Part shown: positions 26,480 to 38,138 of the stretch, piece by piece
How the letters are laid out: the number at the start of each line of letters is the position of its first letter
Position numbering within the stretch: position 1 is the first letter of the stretch
DNA from: Aeromonas sp. RU39B
Lineage (GTDB): Bacteria > Pseudomonadota > Gammaproteobacteria > Enterobacterales > Aeromonadaceae
Direction: 5' to 3'
Assembly: GCF_900156095.1 (NCBI RefSeq)
Contig: NZ_FTMJ01000009.1
Coordinates: forward strand, 62,001-126,000
Length of the DNA: 64,000 bases
Notes under the pieces: model-generated
What the model was told of the DNA's origin: nothing
Database searches by the model: none
The model's input: the letters and a program-made list of their open reading frames with translations, nothing else
Position numbers and translations under genes: made by a program

Positions 26480-27808
26480 ATGGATCGAATCAAGAGTTGG
26501 ATGGATGCCAACCGAATCACCGAGGTGGAGTGTCTGATACCGGACTTCACCGGCAACGCACGGGGCAAGATTATCCCGGCCAGCAAGTTTCTGCGTGAAG
26601 GCGGATTGCGGCTGCCCGAGATAATTTTCATCCAGACCGTCACCGGCGACTATCCCGATGACGATAGCATGGTCGATCCGCTTGAGCGCGACATGCTGCT
26701 GGTGCCAGATCCTGACACCATCCGTTTTGTTCCCTGGGCGGTTGAGCCCACCGCACAAGTGATTCACGACTGTTTTGACCATGGTGAGCTGGTGGATATC
26801 GCGCCACGTTCGGTGCTGCGCCGGGTGCTCTCTTTCTATGAGAAGAAGGAGTGGAAACCGGTGGTGGCGCCGGAGCTGGAGTTCTATCTGGTCAAGCGCA
26901 ACGAAGATGCCGACTATCCGCTGGAGCCGCCGATTGGCCGCAATGGCCGCCCGGAAACCGCGCGCCAGTCGTTCAGTATCGATGCGGTCAACGAGTTTGA
27001 CCCAATCTTCGAGGACATGTACGACTACTGTGAAGCGCAGGAGCTGGAGGTGGACACCCTGGTGCATGAGTCCGGGGCGGCCCAGATGGAGATCAACTTC
27101 CTGCACGGCGACGCCATCAACCTGGCCGATCAGGTATTTCTGTTCAAGCGCACCATGCGTGAAGCGGCGCACCGCCACGGCATCTACGCCACTTTTATGG
27201 CCAAGCCGATGAGCAATGAACCGGGCTCGGCCATGCATATTCACCAGAGCCTGGAAGACATGCACGGCAACAACCTGTTCGGCACGCCGGACGGTGGTAA
27301 CAGCGAAATGTTCATGCACTTTATCGCTGGCTTGCAGAAATACACCCCGGCGGTGACGGCGCTGCTGGCGCCCAACGTCAACTCTTATCGCCGCCTCACC
27401 TTTGGTGAGAGCGCACCGCGCAACGTGCAGTGGGGTAACGAAAACCGTACCTGTGGCCTGCGCATCCCCTTCTCCCATCCGAGCGCCCGGCGGGTGGAAA
27501 ACCGCTTCCCTGGTGCCGATGCCAACCCCTATCTGGCGCTAGCGGCCACATTGGCCTGCGGATACCTTGGCATTCAGGAGAAGCTCGAGCCGCTGCCTGA
27601 AATGAAGAGTAGCGCTTACGAGCTTCCGTACAGCCTGCCGCGTACCCTCGAAGAGGCGCTCAGTCTGCTTGAGAAGTGCGAGCCGATTCAGGAGATCCTC
27701 GGAGAGCGCTTTGTCCGGGCTTTTGTGGCGGTCAAGAATAAGGAGTATGAGACCTATTTTGGGGTCATCAGCTCTTGGGAGCGGGAGTTCCTGCTGCTGA
27801 ACGTCTGA
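26480..27808 (+). CDS. puuA: Glutamine synthetase-like gamma-glutamylpolyamine synthetase
   Basis: Predicted to ligate glutamate to putrescine or another polyamine with ATP, the first step of gamma-glutamylated polyamine breakdown (PuuA in E. coli, SpuB/SpuI in Pseudomonas). The 442-residue protein has the GS beta-grasp and catalytic domains: VAPELEFYLV, ESGAAQMEINFLHGDA, KPMSNEPGSAMHIHQSL, NSYRRL and RVENRFPGADANPYLALAA. It lacks the adenylylation tyrosine segment of GlnA. Its position before an aminotransferase and a polyamine ABC transporter argues for a polyamine substrate rather than ammonia. The ribosome site (GGGG) is modest. Confidence 0.9.
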   Translation: MDRIKSWMDANRITEVECLIPDFTGNARGKIIPASKFLREGGLRLPEIIFIQTVTGDYPDDDSMVDPLERDMLLVPDPDTIRFVPWAVEPTAQVIHDCFDHGELVDIAPRSVLRRVLSFYEKKEWKPVVAPELEFYLVKRNEDADYPLEPPIGRNGRPETARQSFSIDAVNEFDPIFEDMYDYCEAQELEVDTLVHESGAAQMEINFLHGDAINLADQVFLFKRTMREAAHRHGIYATFMAKPMSNEPGSAMHIHQSLEDMHGNNLFGTPDGGNSEMFMHFIAGLQKYTPAVTALLAPNVNSYRRLTFGESAPRNVQWGNENRTCGLRIPFSHPSARRVENRFPGADANPYLALAATLACGYLGIQEKLEPLPEMKSSAYELPYSLPRTLEEALSLLEKCEPIQEILGERFVRAFVAVKNKEYETYFGVISSWEREFLLLNV

Positions 27809-27820
27809 TCAATCAGGAGT

Positions 27821-27868
27821 GCCGGACCCGGATGGTCCGGCCGTAAATGGGCAGCCGCCGTGCTGCCC
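27821..27868 (+). repeat. Two tandem stem-loops between puuA and spuC
   Basis: GCCGGACC/GGTCCGGC (27821-27828 and 27834-27841) and GGGCAGC/GCTGCCC (27849-27855 and 27862-27868). Both are perfect and neither is followed by a T-tract. They may stabilise or process the mRNA. Confidence 0.6.
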
Positions 27869-27884
27869 GCGCAAGGAGCGATAC

Positions 27885-30390
<2,506 letters not shown>

Positions 30391-30404
30391 TGTCCTGAAA
30401 ACGC

Positions 30405-30426
30405 CCCTCCGGCTGCGGCCGGAGGG
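30405..30426 (+). repeat. Stem-loop between the two binding-protein genes
   Basis: CCCTCCGGC (30405-30413) and GCCGGAGGG (30418-30426) with loop TGCG, 9 perfect bp, followed by ATCTTCG. It could attenuate or stabilise the first receptor mRNA, allowing different levels of the two receptors. Confidence 0.65.
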
Positions 30427-30450
30427 ATCTTCGCTGCTGCATGATGGTAA

Positions 30451-31554
<1,104 letters not shown>

Positions 31555-31562
31555 CAAAAGAG

Positions 31563-31585
31563 GTGGGCGACCCGGTGTCGCCCAC
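31563..31585 (+). repeat. Stem-loop between second binding protein and potG
   Basis: GTGGGCGAC (31563-31571) and GTCGCCCAC (31577-31585), 9 perfect bp, loop CCGGT, no T-tract. Such hairpins after binding-protein genes often keep receptor mRNA more abundant than that of the membrane components. Confidence 0.65.
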
Positions 31586-31644
31586 ATGAATTTGAACGCA
31601 TGACACGGCCATGAGGGGCTGTGTGCTTTTTAGGGAGTTTGGTG

Positions 31645-32799
31645 ATGGCAATAGCCTCCAGTGCCTACAAAAAAGCCCTTGAAGGAAGCCAGCAGCCGAA
31701 AGAGGTGCTGGTCAAGATCGATCGGGTAAGCAAGCAGTTTGATGAGACCCTGGCGGTCGATAACGTCTCCCTCAATATCAACAAGGGCGAGATTTTCGCC
31801 CTGCTGGGCGGCTCCGGTTCCGGTAAGTCGACCCTGCTGCGGATGCTGGCGGGTTTCGAACGCCCGACCGAGGGCCGAATTTTTCTCGACGGGGTGGATA
31901 TCACCGACATGCCTCCCTACGAGCGTCCGATCAACATGATGTTCCAGTCCTATGCCCTGTTCCCGCATATGACGGTGGCGCAGAACATTGCGTTTGGTCT
32001 CAAGCAGGATGGCCTGCCCAAGGCGGAAGTGGACGCCCGGGTGGTCGAGATGCTCAAGCTGGTGCAGATGACCCAGTATGCCAAGCGTAAGCCGCACCAA
32101 CTCTCTGGCGGCCAACGTCAGCGGGTGGCGCTGGCCCGTTCGCTGGCCAAGCGTCCCAAGCTGTTGCTGCTGGACGAGCCGATGGGTGCACTCGACAAGA
32201 AGCTACGCTCTCAGATGCAACTGGAGCTGGTCGAGATCATCGAGCGGGTAGGCGTAACCTGCGTCATGGTGACCCACGATCAGGAAGAGGCCATGACCAT
32301 GGCCGAGCGCATTGCCATCATGCATCTGGGCTGCATCGAGCAGATCGGTAGCCCGATGGATATCTATGAAACCCCGGCTAGCCGTCTGGTGTGCGAGTTC
32401 ATCGGTAACGTCAATCTGTTTGACGGTGTGCTGGTGGAGGACGAGCAGGACCACGCCATCATCGCCTGCGCCGATCTCGAGCAGCCGATCATGGTTGGCC
32501 ACGGTATCAGCTCGCGCGCCGAGGAGAAGAAGGTCTCTTACGCCCTGCGTCCCGAGAAGCTGCTGATGACCAGCCAGCGTCCGGACGATCTGCAGCACGC
32601 CGACTACAACTGGACGCGCGGCAAGGTGTACGACATCGCCTATCTGGGCGGTCACTCGGTCTATTACATCGAATTGCCCTCGGGCAAAGTGGTTCAGGCT
32701 TTCATCGCCAATGCTGAACGCCACGGCAAGCGGCCTACCTGGGACGATCAGGTATTCCTGTATTGGGAAGATGACAGCGGCGTGGTACTGCAATCATGA
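31645..32799 (+). CDS. potG: Polyamine ABC transporter ATP-binding protein
   Basis: Energises polyamine import. The 384-residue ATPase has Walker A LGGSGSGKST, the Q-loop MMFQSYALFPHM, signature LSGGQRQRVALARSL, Walker B LLLLDEPMGALD and the H-loop VMVTHDQEEA. A C-terminal TOBE-like regulatory domain follows (from about residue 280). The ATG at 31645 is preceded by GGGAG. Its last four bases overlap the start of potH (ATGA), so translation is coupled. E. coli PotG (377) is similar in size. Confidence 0.95.
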   Translation: MAIASSAYKKALEGSQQPKEVLVKIDRVSKQFDETLAVDNVSLNINKGEIFALLGGSGSGKSTLLRMLAGFERPTEGRIFLDGVDITDMPPYERPINMMFQSYALFPHMTVAQNIAFGLKQDGLPKAEVDARVVEMLKLVQMTQYAKRKPHQLSGGQRQRVALARSLAKRPKLLLLDEPMGALDKKLRSQMQLELVEIIERVGVTCVMVTHDQEEAMTMAERIAIMHLGCIEQIGSPMDIYETPASRLVCEFIGNVNLFDGVLVEDEQDHAIIACADLEQPIMVGHGISSRAEEKKVSYALRPEKLLMTSQRPDDLQHADYNWTRGKVYDIAYLGGHSVYYIELPSGKVVQAFIANAERHGKRPTWDDQVFLYWEDDSGVVLQS

Positions 32800-33695
32800 A
32801 GCGGCGGATGAATCTGGCCATTGGCCGGCGACTGGTCATCTCTATTCCGTTTGTCTGGTTGTTCCTGTTCTTCCTGCTGCCATTCATCATGGTGCTGAAG
32901 ATCAGCTTTGCCGAAGCGGATGTAGCCATCCCGCCCTATACCGACGTGGTGACCTGGGCGGATAACCAGCTGACCATTTTGCTCAATCTCGGTAACTATC
33001 TGCTGCTGGATGAGGATGACCTCTATCTGGCGGCGTACCTCGGTTCGCTCAAGATGGCCTTCTTCAGCACCCTGTTGTGCCTGTTGATCGGCTATCCGAT
33101 GGCCTATGCCATTTCCCGTGCCGAGAAGCACATGCAGACCGTCTATTTGCTGCTGATCATGATGCCGACCTGGACTGCCATCCTGATCCGGGTTTACGCC
33201 TGGATGGGCATTCTCAGCAACAACGGGCTGCTCAACAGCTTCCTGATGGGGATTGGGCTTATCGATCAGCCGTTGCAGATCCTCAACACCAACACCGCTG
33301 TGTATATCGGGATTGTCTACTCCTACCTGCCGTTTATGGTGCTGCCGCTCTATGCCAACCTGGCCAAGCATGACAACAGTCTGCTGGAAGCTGCATCGGA
33401 CTTGGGCGCCCGTAACCTGACCCGGTTCTGGCAGATCACCGTACCGCTTTCGAAAAACGGCATTATCGCCGGCTGCATGCTGGTGTTTATTCCGGTAGTG
33501 GGCGAGTTCGTGATTCCGGAGCTGCTCGGTGGTCCGGAGACCCTGATGATCGGCCGTGTGCTGTGGCAGGAGTTCTTCAACAACCGTGACTGGCCGGTGG
33601 CATCGGCGCTTGCGGTGGTGATGCTGGCGGTGCTCATCATTCCGATCCTGCTGTTCAACCGTAACCAGGCGAAGGAACTGGAGGGCAAGCTATGA
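32796..33695 (+). CDS. potH: Polyamine ABC transporter permease
   Basis: Integral membrane subunit of the polyamine importer. The 299-residue protein has about six transmembrane helices and the EAA loop contacting the ATPase (LEAASDLGARNLTRFWQITVP). It begins MKRRMNLAIGRRLVISIPF. A large periplasmic loop follows the first helix, as in PotH. Start and stop both overlap neighbours by ATGA junctions (potG upstream, potI downstream). Confidence 0.95.
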   Translation: MKRRMNLAIGRRLVISIPFVWLFLFFLLPFIMVLKISFAEADVAIPPYTDVVTWADNQLTILLNLGNYLLLDEDDLYLAAYLGSLKMAFFSTLLCLLIGYPMAYAISRAEKHMQTVYLLLIMMPTWTAILIRVYAWMGILSNNGLLNSFLMGIGLIDQPLQILNTNTAVYIGIVYSYLPFMVLPLYANLAKHDNSLLEAASDLGARNLTRFWQITVPLSKNGIIAGCMLVFIPVVGEFVIPELLGGPETLMIGRVLWQEFFNNRDWPVASALAVVMLAVLIIPILLFNRNQAKELEGKL

Positions 33696-34543
33696 GACAA
33701 CACCACTTTTCCCGCATCATGTTGTGGGTCGGGCTGCTGTTTATCTACCTGCCCATGGTCATCATGGTGATCTACTCGTTCAACGCCTCGAAGCTGGTTA
33801 CGGTGTGGGGCGGCTGGTCGATCAAGTGGTATGTCGGCCTGCTCGATAACACCCAGCTCATCAGTGCGGTGCTGCGCTCGCTGGAGATCGCCTTCTACAC
33901 GGCGATTGCCGCTGTGGCGCTCGGCACGCTGGCTGCCTTTGTGCTGACCCGCATCCCGCGGTTCCGTGGCCGTACTCTGTTTGGCGGTATGGTCACAGCG
34001 CCGCTGGTGATGCCCGAGGTGATCACCGGTCTGTCGCTGCTGCTGCTGTTTGTGGCCATGGCCCAGCTGATCGGCTGGCCCGCCGAGCGCGGCATGCTGA
34101 CCATCTGGATTGCCCACACCACCTTCTGTTCGGCCTATGTAGCCATCGTGGTGTCGGCCCGTCTGCGCGAGCTGGACCTCTCCATTGAAGAGGCGGCGAT
34201 GGACCTGGGCGCTCGTCCGTGGAAGGTGTTCTTCCTCATCACCATCCCGATGATTGCACCGTCGCTGGCCGCCGGTGGCATGATGTCGTTTGCCCTGTCG
34301 CTCGACGATCTGGTGCTCGCCAGTTTCGTGGCCGGTCCCGGCTCGACCACTCTGCCGATGGAGGTGTTCTCTGCCGTGCGTCTGGGTGTGAAGCCGGAGA
34401 TCAATGCGGTTGCCAGCCTGATTTTGCTGTCGGTGTCTCTGTTCACCTTCGTGAGCTGGTACTCCATGGCCCGGGCCGAGAAACGTCGCAAGGCGGAAAT
34501 CGCCCAGATGCAGCAGATGCAGTCGGTCCTCGACGCCCATTGA
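33692..34543 (+). CDS. potI: Polyamine ABC transporter permease
   Basis: Second membrane subunit, partner of PotH. The 283-residue protein has about six transmembrane helices and the EAA motif [21 protein letters not shown]. It starts within the potH stop (ATGA). It is the last gene of the operon; a strong intrinsic terminator begins 47 bases after the stop. Confidence 0.95.
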   Translation: MRQHHFSRIMLWVGLLFIYLPMVIMVIYSFNASKLVTVWGGWSIKWYVGLLDNTQLISAVLRSLEIAFYTAIAAVALGTLAAFVLTRIPRFRGRTLFGGMVTAPLVMPEVITGLSLLLLFVAMAQLIGWPAERGMLTIWIAHTTFCSAYVAIVVSARLRELDLSIEEAAMDLGARPWKVFFLITIPMIAPSLAAGGMMSFALSLDDLVLASFVAGPGSTTLPMEVFSAVRLGVKPEINAVASLILLSVSLFTFVSWYSMARAEKRRKAEIAQMQQMQSVLDAH

Positions 34544-34589
34544 TCCGTGTCCCCCTCCGGTGGTGTGGGGCCTTGATGGTTTTTGCCTG

Positions 34590-34636
34590 AAAAAACGCCG
34601 TTATGCTGCAGTGATGAGCAAACGGCGTTTTTTTTT
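34590..34636 (+). terminator. Intrinsic terminator of the polyamine operon
   Basis: AAAAAACGCCGTT (34590-34602) and AACGGCGTTTTTT (34621-34633), with inner TGCT/AGCA pairing, followed by more T. It has A-rich and T-rich flanks on both sides. Confidence 0.9.
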
Positions 34637-34656
34637 CAAAAAACATCAAAAAATCC

Positions 34657-34685
34657 TTGTCATGGGGCGGGGGGTTCGGTAAATT
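34657..34685 (+). promoter_or_regulatory. Promoter of tRNA-Pro
   Basis: TTGTCA (34657-34662), 17 bases, TAAATT (34680-34685). It is followed by a GC-rich discriminator (CACGCCCC), the hallmark of stringently controlled stable-RNA promoters. Confidence 0.7.
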
Positions 34686-34701
34686 CACGCCCCGTCGGCA
34701 T

Positions 34702-34778
<77 letters not shown>

Positions 34779-34785
34779 AATTGAT

Positions 34786-34822
34786 AAGGGCTTAGCTTTT
34801 CAGCTAGGCCCTTTGTCTTTTT
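34786..34822 (+). terminator. Terminator of tRNA-Pro
   Basis: AAGGGCTTAGCT (34786-34797) pairs with AGCTAGGCCCTT (34802-34813), one G-T pair, then TTGTCTTTTT. Confidence 0.85.
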
Positions 34823-34847
34823 AGCGCTTTTCATCTCTTGCTACTCT

Positions 34848-35750
34848 TCATCCCTCCACACGGCTGTTTCCCAACTCTTGTAGCAGCAACTCCAGCAGTA
34901 CCGGTGGCCGCTCGGCATGCCAGGCCAGTGCGGTGGTCACCACATTCACCTCACCCTGCAGAGGGCGAATAACCACGTTAACTGGTGCACTGCGCGCCAG
35001 CGTGATGGGTACCAGTGCTACCCCCTGACCGCAACCAACAAATGCCACCTGAGAGGCCACAGTGCGCGCCTCGTGCAGCACACGCGGTGCAAATCCAGCG
35101 CGATGGCAGCAGGCGATCAGGGTGTCGTGGTAAGTGGGGTTGAGATGGCGCGGAAACAGGACAAAGTCATCTTCTGCCAGCGCTATAAGCGGAATCTCAA
35201 GGTGTTCAGTCAAGCGGTGCCGGGCCGGTAGGGCTACAGCGAGTCTATCTTGTTTGAGCGGTTGTACCCTGATATGCCCCACATTCTGCCGATCCATTCG
35301 GACCAGCGCGACATCGAGTTCACCATTTTCCAGTGCGGGTAGTGCATCGGCACTGTCGATCTCGCGTACTGCCACGGTAAGTCCCGGATGGCTCACTTTG
35401 AGGCGCTTAATCATGTCCGGTAGTTCATCCAACATGGCTGACGAGATAGCACCTATGGTCAGCAGGCCGCTCTGCCCGGCAGCGGCTTCACGCACAGCTA
35501 ACTCCAGATGCTCCAGTTGTTCGGCAAAGCGGCGCACCGCCGGCAGGATTGCCTGGCCGGCCGGCGTCAGCTGTGTGCCTTTGCTGGTGCGATCAAACAG
35601 CTGCACTTTAAGTGCCTGCTCTAGGACCTTGATCTGCTCGGTCAGGGGCGGTTGGGTCATGCCAAGGCGACGAGCCGCCCGGCCGAAGTGGCGCTCTTCA
35701 GCGACCGCCAGAAACAGCCAGAGGTGGCGGATCAGACGGAAATTGATCAT
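34848..35750 (-). CDS. LysR-family transcriptional regulator
   Basis: The 300-residue protein has an N-terminal winged helix-turn-helix (RHLWLFLAVAEERHFGRAAR followed by LGMTQPPLTEQIK) and a C-terminal effector-binding domain. That layout is typical of LysR regulators that respond to a small-molecule co-inducer. It is divergent from the RhtB-type exporter gene with a 103-base gap, so it probably controls that gene. The effector is unknown. The opening MINFRLIRHLWLFLAVAEERHF resembles regulators of aromatic or amino-acid metabolism but does not identify it. Confidence 0.88.
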   Translation of the reverse strand: MINFRLIRHLWLFLAVAEERHFGRAARRLGMTQPPLTEQIKVLEQALKVQLFDRTSKGTQLTPAGQAILPAVRRFAEQLEHLELAVREAAAGQSGLLTIGAISSAMLDELPDMIKRLKVSHPGLTVAVREIDSADALPALENGELDVALVRMDRQNVGHIRVQPLKQDRLAVALPARHRLTEHLEIPLIALAEDDFVLFPRHLNPTYHDTLIACCHRAGFAPRVLHEARTVASQVAFVGCGQGVALVPITLARSAPVNVVIRPLQGEVNVVTTALAWHAERPPVLLELLLQELGNSRVEG

Positions 35751-35853
35751 GGCGATATCCTTTTCGAATCACGCCGTTAGTTTATTCGGATTTTACGTAT
35801 GAACACCGTTTTCCAACAATGCTCGCCGTTGTTCATCATCCGGCGGAGAGAAA

Positions 35854-36450
35854 ATGAATCCCTACCCCATGTTTGTGGTCATGGCGGCCTTGACCATCCT
35901 GAGCCCTGGCCCCAGCGTGCTCAAATCCCTCACCAATGCGCTCAACCACGGTCTGCGTCCGGCACTGGTCGGCATGGCCGGGCTCACGGCTGGTGTGATG
36001 CTGGTGGCCACTCTGTCAGCGACCAGTCTGGGTGTGCTGATTGCCACGTCACCGGCTCTGTTCGAGGTGGTGCGCTATATCGGTGTGCTCTACCTGCTCT
36101 GGCTCAGCATCAAGCTGTGGCGCTCACTGCCCAACCTCGCCGGCAACAGTGATCGCAGCACCGACCGGCACCTGTTTGTTGAAGGGGTACTCTTGCAGTT
36201 GGCCAATCCCAATGCGCTGGTGTTTTTTCTCTCGGTGTTGCCCCAGTTTATCGATCACCAGAGCCGCTACCTGCCGCAGTTTGTGCTGCTGGTTTCCAGC
36301 TTTTGCCTGATGATGGTACTGGTGCACTGCGGCTATATCGTGTTTGCCCAGCGGGCACGTGGCTGGTTGCAAGGGCGGGGAGGTCGCTGGATCAATCGCC
36401 TCAGCGCCATCGTGTTTGTGGTATTGGCGGGCAGTCTGCTGCGTGGCTAG
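35854..36450 (+). CDS. LysE/RhtB-type amino acid exporter
   Basis: Predicted efflux of amino acids or derivatives such as homoserine lactone or threonine. The 198-residue membrane protein has about six hydrophobic helices and the family motif near the N-terminus, ILSPGPSVLKSLTNALNHG. A second conserved part is LLQLANPNALVFFLSVLPQF. GGAGAG precedes the ATG. The divergent LysR regulator is the probable controller. Substrate is unknown. Confidence 0.88.
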   Translation: MNPYPMFVVMAALTILSPGPSVLKSLTNALNHGLRPALVGMAGLTAGVMLVATLSATSLGVLIATSPALFEVVRYIGVLYLLWLSIKLWRSLPNLAGNSDRSTDRHLFVEGVLLQLANPNALVFFLSVLPQFIDHQSRYLPQFVLLVSSFCLMMVLVHCGYIVFAQRARGWLQGRGGRWINRLSAIVFVVLAGSLLRG

Positions 36451-36521
36451 TTTGCCGAATTTGACCTGAAGGCGGCGGGATAGGGCGGGGCGCCTTATCG
36501 GGTTGTTGGCTTTGCGAGAAA

Positions 36522-36557
36522 AAAACCAAAAAGAAAACGCCGCTCCTAAGAGCGGCG
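36522..36557 (-). terminator. Terminator of the WYL regulator gene
   Basis: Read on the minus strand, CGCCGCTC-TTAG-GAGCGGCG (36550-36557 with 36538-36545) is followed by TTTTCTTTTTGG. Confidence 0.85.
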
Positions 36558-36583
36558 CTATCTGCATGTCACCACACGGCCAA

Positions 36584-37558
36584 TCAGCTTAGGCGGGGGG
36601 TGTAGGTGCGCTTGAGGGATTCCGGGGCCAGCACTTCGATGTTGCCATCGATGTTACGCAGCCAGCTGCGAAATTCCGGGGTATCAGCCACTTCGGTCTC
36701 CACCACGACGCTGCGCTTGTCATAGCGGGTCATGCGTTGGTTGCGGCCGGGAATGTTGTTTTCCTGCACGGCGCGGCTGCTGGCGTCGAAACGGCCCACA
36801 AAGCGAAAGGTACTGCTCTCCTGATAGCCGTGTTCGCGCACCAGTTTTTGCAGATTGAAATCCTTCGGCTGAGTGGTGCTGTGGTTGGTCAGCTCAATCT
36901 CACGGATGTGATCGAACGGAATACCATAGACCTTGGGGTCCAGCTCGGACAGGGTGCACAGCAGGACCGGACCCTCTTCCTGATTCAGGATGCCGAGTGG
37001 GTTGATCAGGTCATAACGCAGCCACACGGTACGCTCTTTCAGCACGCGCTGTACGTCGGCGCTGAACTTGCGACCACGCCACAGGGCGTCACGGATTAGG
37101 GTGCTGCGACGGATGTCCGGGTTACCGGCAAACGGACGCGGCGACTGGTGCACGCTGTCGAGCCAGCGTTGGGCCGGTTCGCTCTGGCTGTCACGGATAA
37201 CCTGACTGGCCTTGTCAACCAGCGGATTCAGTTCGGTCAGCACGCTGGCCGGCAGCAGTTGACTGGCCTGGTCGCTCCAGGTTTTCAGGGCTACTGCCAG
37301 CGACAGCGGCATGATGTTGGCAAAGTCACTCAGACCATTGCGTTCGAAGCACCAACCGTGCGGCTTGCTGCGTTCGTCGGAAGTGAGATCGAACAGGCCC
37401 ATGCCGGACATCTCTTCCAGATCGCGCTGCACAGTGCGCAGACTGACGTGAATGCCCTCTTCCTCGAGCTTGGCCTGCAGTTGGCTGGCGGTGAGCTTGT
37501 AGGGACGATGCGGGATGCAGCGTGCGAGGGTCAGTTGTCTTAACAGCTTCTTACTCAT
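36584..37558 (-). CDS. HTH-WYL transcriptional regulator
   Basis: The 324-residue protein has an N-terminal DeoR-like winged helix (KLTASQLQAKLEEEG, then VSLRTVQRDLEEMSGMGLF), a middle linker and a C-terminal WYL-type ligand-binding domain followed by a WCX-like extension. In the WYL core the segment VWLRYDLINPLGILNQEEGP is conserved. WYL proteins sense nucleic acids or nucleotides in DNA damage or phage defence, or small effectors. A striking set of TGCGACA sites lies just upstream of its start, suggesting autoregulation. No defence genes are linked here. Confidence 0.85.
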   Translation of the reverse strand: MSKKLLRQLTLARCIPHRPYKLTASQLQAKLEEEGIHVSLRTVQRDLEEMSGMGLFDLTSDERSKPHGWCFERNGLSDFANIMPLSLAVALKTWSDQASQLLPASVLTELNPLVDKASQVIRDSQSEPAQRWLDSVHQSPRPFAGNPDIRRSTLIRDALWRGRKFSADVQRVLKERTVWLRYDLINPLGILNQEEGPVLLCTLSELDPKVYGIPFDHIREIELTNHSTTQPKDFNLQKLVREHGYQESSTFRFVGRFDASSRAVQENNIPGRNQRMTRYDKRSVVVETEVADTPEFRSWLRNIDGNIEVLAPESLKRTYTPRLS

Positions 37559-37606
37559 GGTTACATGCCTTTGCTGATTGGCGATGTGCTCATCCTAGAT
37601 ACCACC

Positions 37607-37738
37607 TGCGACAGGTTTTGTCGCATTTTTTGCTGCGACAACTGTCGCCATTTGCATACAAACGAGGGTATGTGCTTGATTTGCGCTGATAAAGATCATG
37701 AAAAAGGCCCCAAAAGGGGCCTTAAAAAAGTTGTCGCA
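37607..37738. promoter_or_regulatory. Cluster of TGCGACA/TGTCGCA operator-like sites
   Basis: TGCGACA (37607-37613) with TGTCGCA (37619-37625); TGCGACA (37634-37640) with TGTCGCC (37643-37649); and TGTCGCA (37732-37738). Two dyads with spacers of 5 and 2 bases lie 48-91 bases before the WYL start. The last site lies between the sirB2 stop and the start region of the WYL gene. Likely binding sites for the WYL regulator (inference). Confidence 0.55.
37701..37723 (-). terminator. Terminator of the kefG-kefB-sirB2 operon
   Basis: AAGGCCCC (37704-37711) and GGGGCCTT (37716-37723) around AAAA. On the minus strand the stem is followed by further T residues (T5 in total). Confidence 0.8.
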
Positions 37739-37751
37739 GCGATGCGAAGTA

Positions 37752-38138
37752 TCAGGCAAACCAGGCCAGAGGGCTCTTGGATACGGCCGCACCAGCCATG
37801 TAGGCAAACAAAACCAGCGCCAGCACACCGGCCAGCATGCGGGTGGTGGACTGTTTGCTCTTGAGGGCGACCATGCCGCAACCAATGTAACCGACCAGTG
37901 CGATCAGCTTGGCAAGCAGCCAGGGCTGACTGCCGGGAGAGAGCTGCAGCATGATGGCCAGTGCCAGACCTGCACCCAGCAGCAGGGTGTCATTGATATG
38001 AGGAACGATCTTCAGCAGCTTGCCGGCTTGCGCCAAACGTCCGGACAGCGCCAGCCGCCAACGATAGAGAAACAGCAGCAGACTGATGACGGCCAGCAGC
38101 ATGTGCAGATGCTTGAGGAGAGGGTAATAGACGATCAT
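37752..38138 (-). CDS. SirB2 family membrane protein
   Basis: A 128-residue protein with about four transmembrane helices (MIVYYPLLKHLHMLLAVISL at the start), matching the SirB2/invasion-gene expression up-regulator family, whose function is not known. Conserved histidines in YYPLLKHLHM and IVPHINDT are typical of the family. Its ATG overlaps the stop of kefB (ATGA), so it belongs to the kef operon. This linkage suggests a role in membrane ion balance rather than invasion (inference). Confidence 0.85.
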   Translation of the reverse strand: MIVYYPLLKHLHMLLAVISLLLFLYRWRLALSGRLAQAGKLLKIVPHINDTLLLGAGLALAIMLQLSPGSQPWLLAKLIALVGYIGCGMVALKSKQSTTRMLAGVLALVLFAYMAGAAVSKSPLAWFA

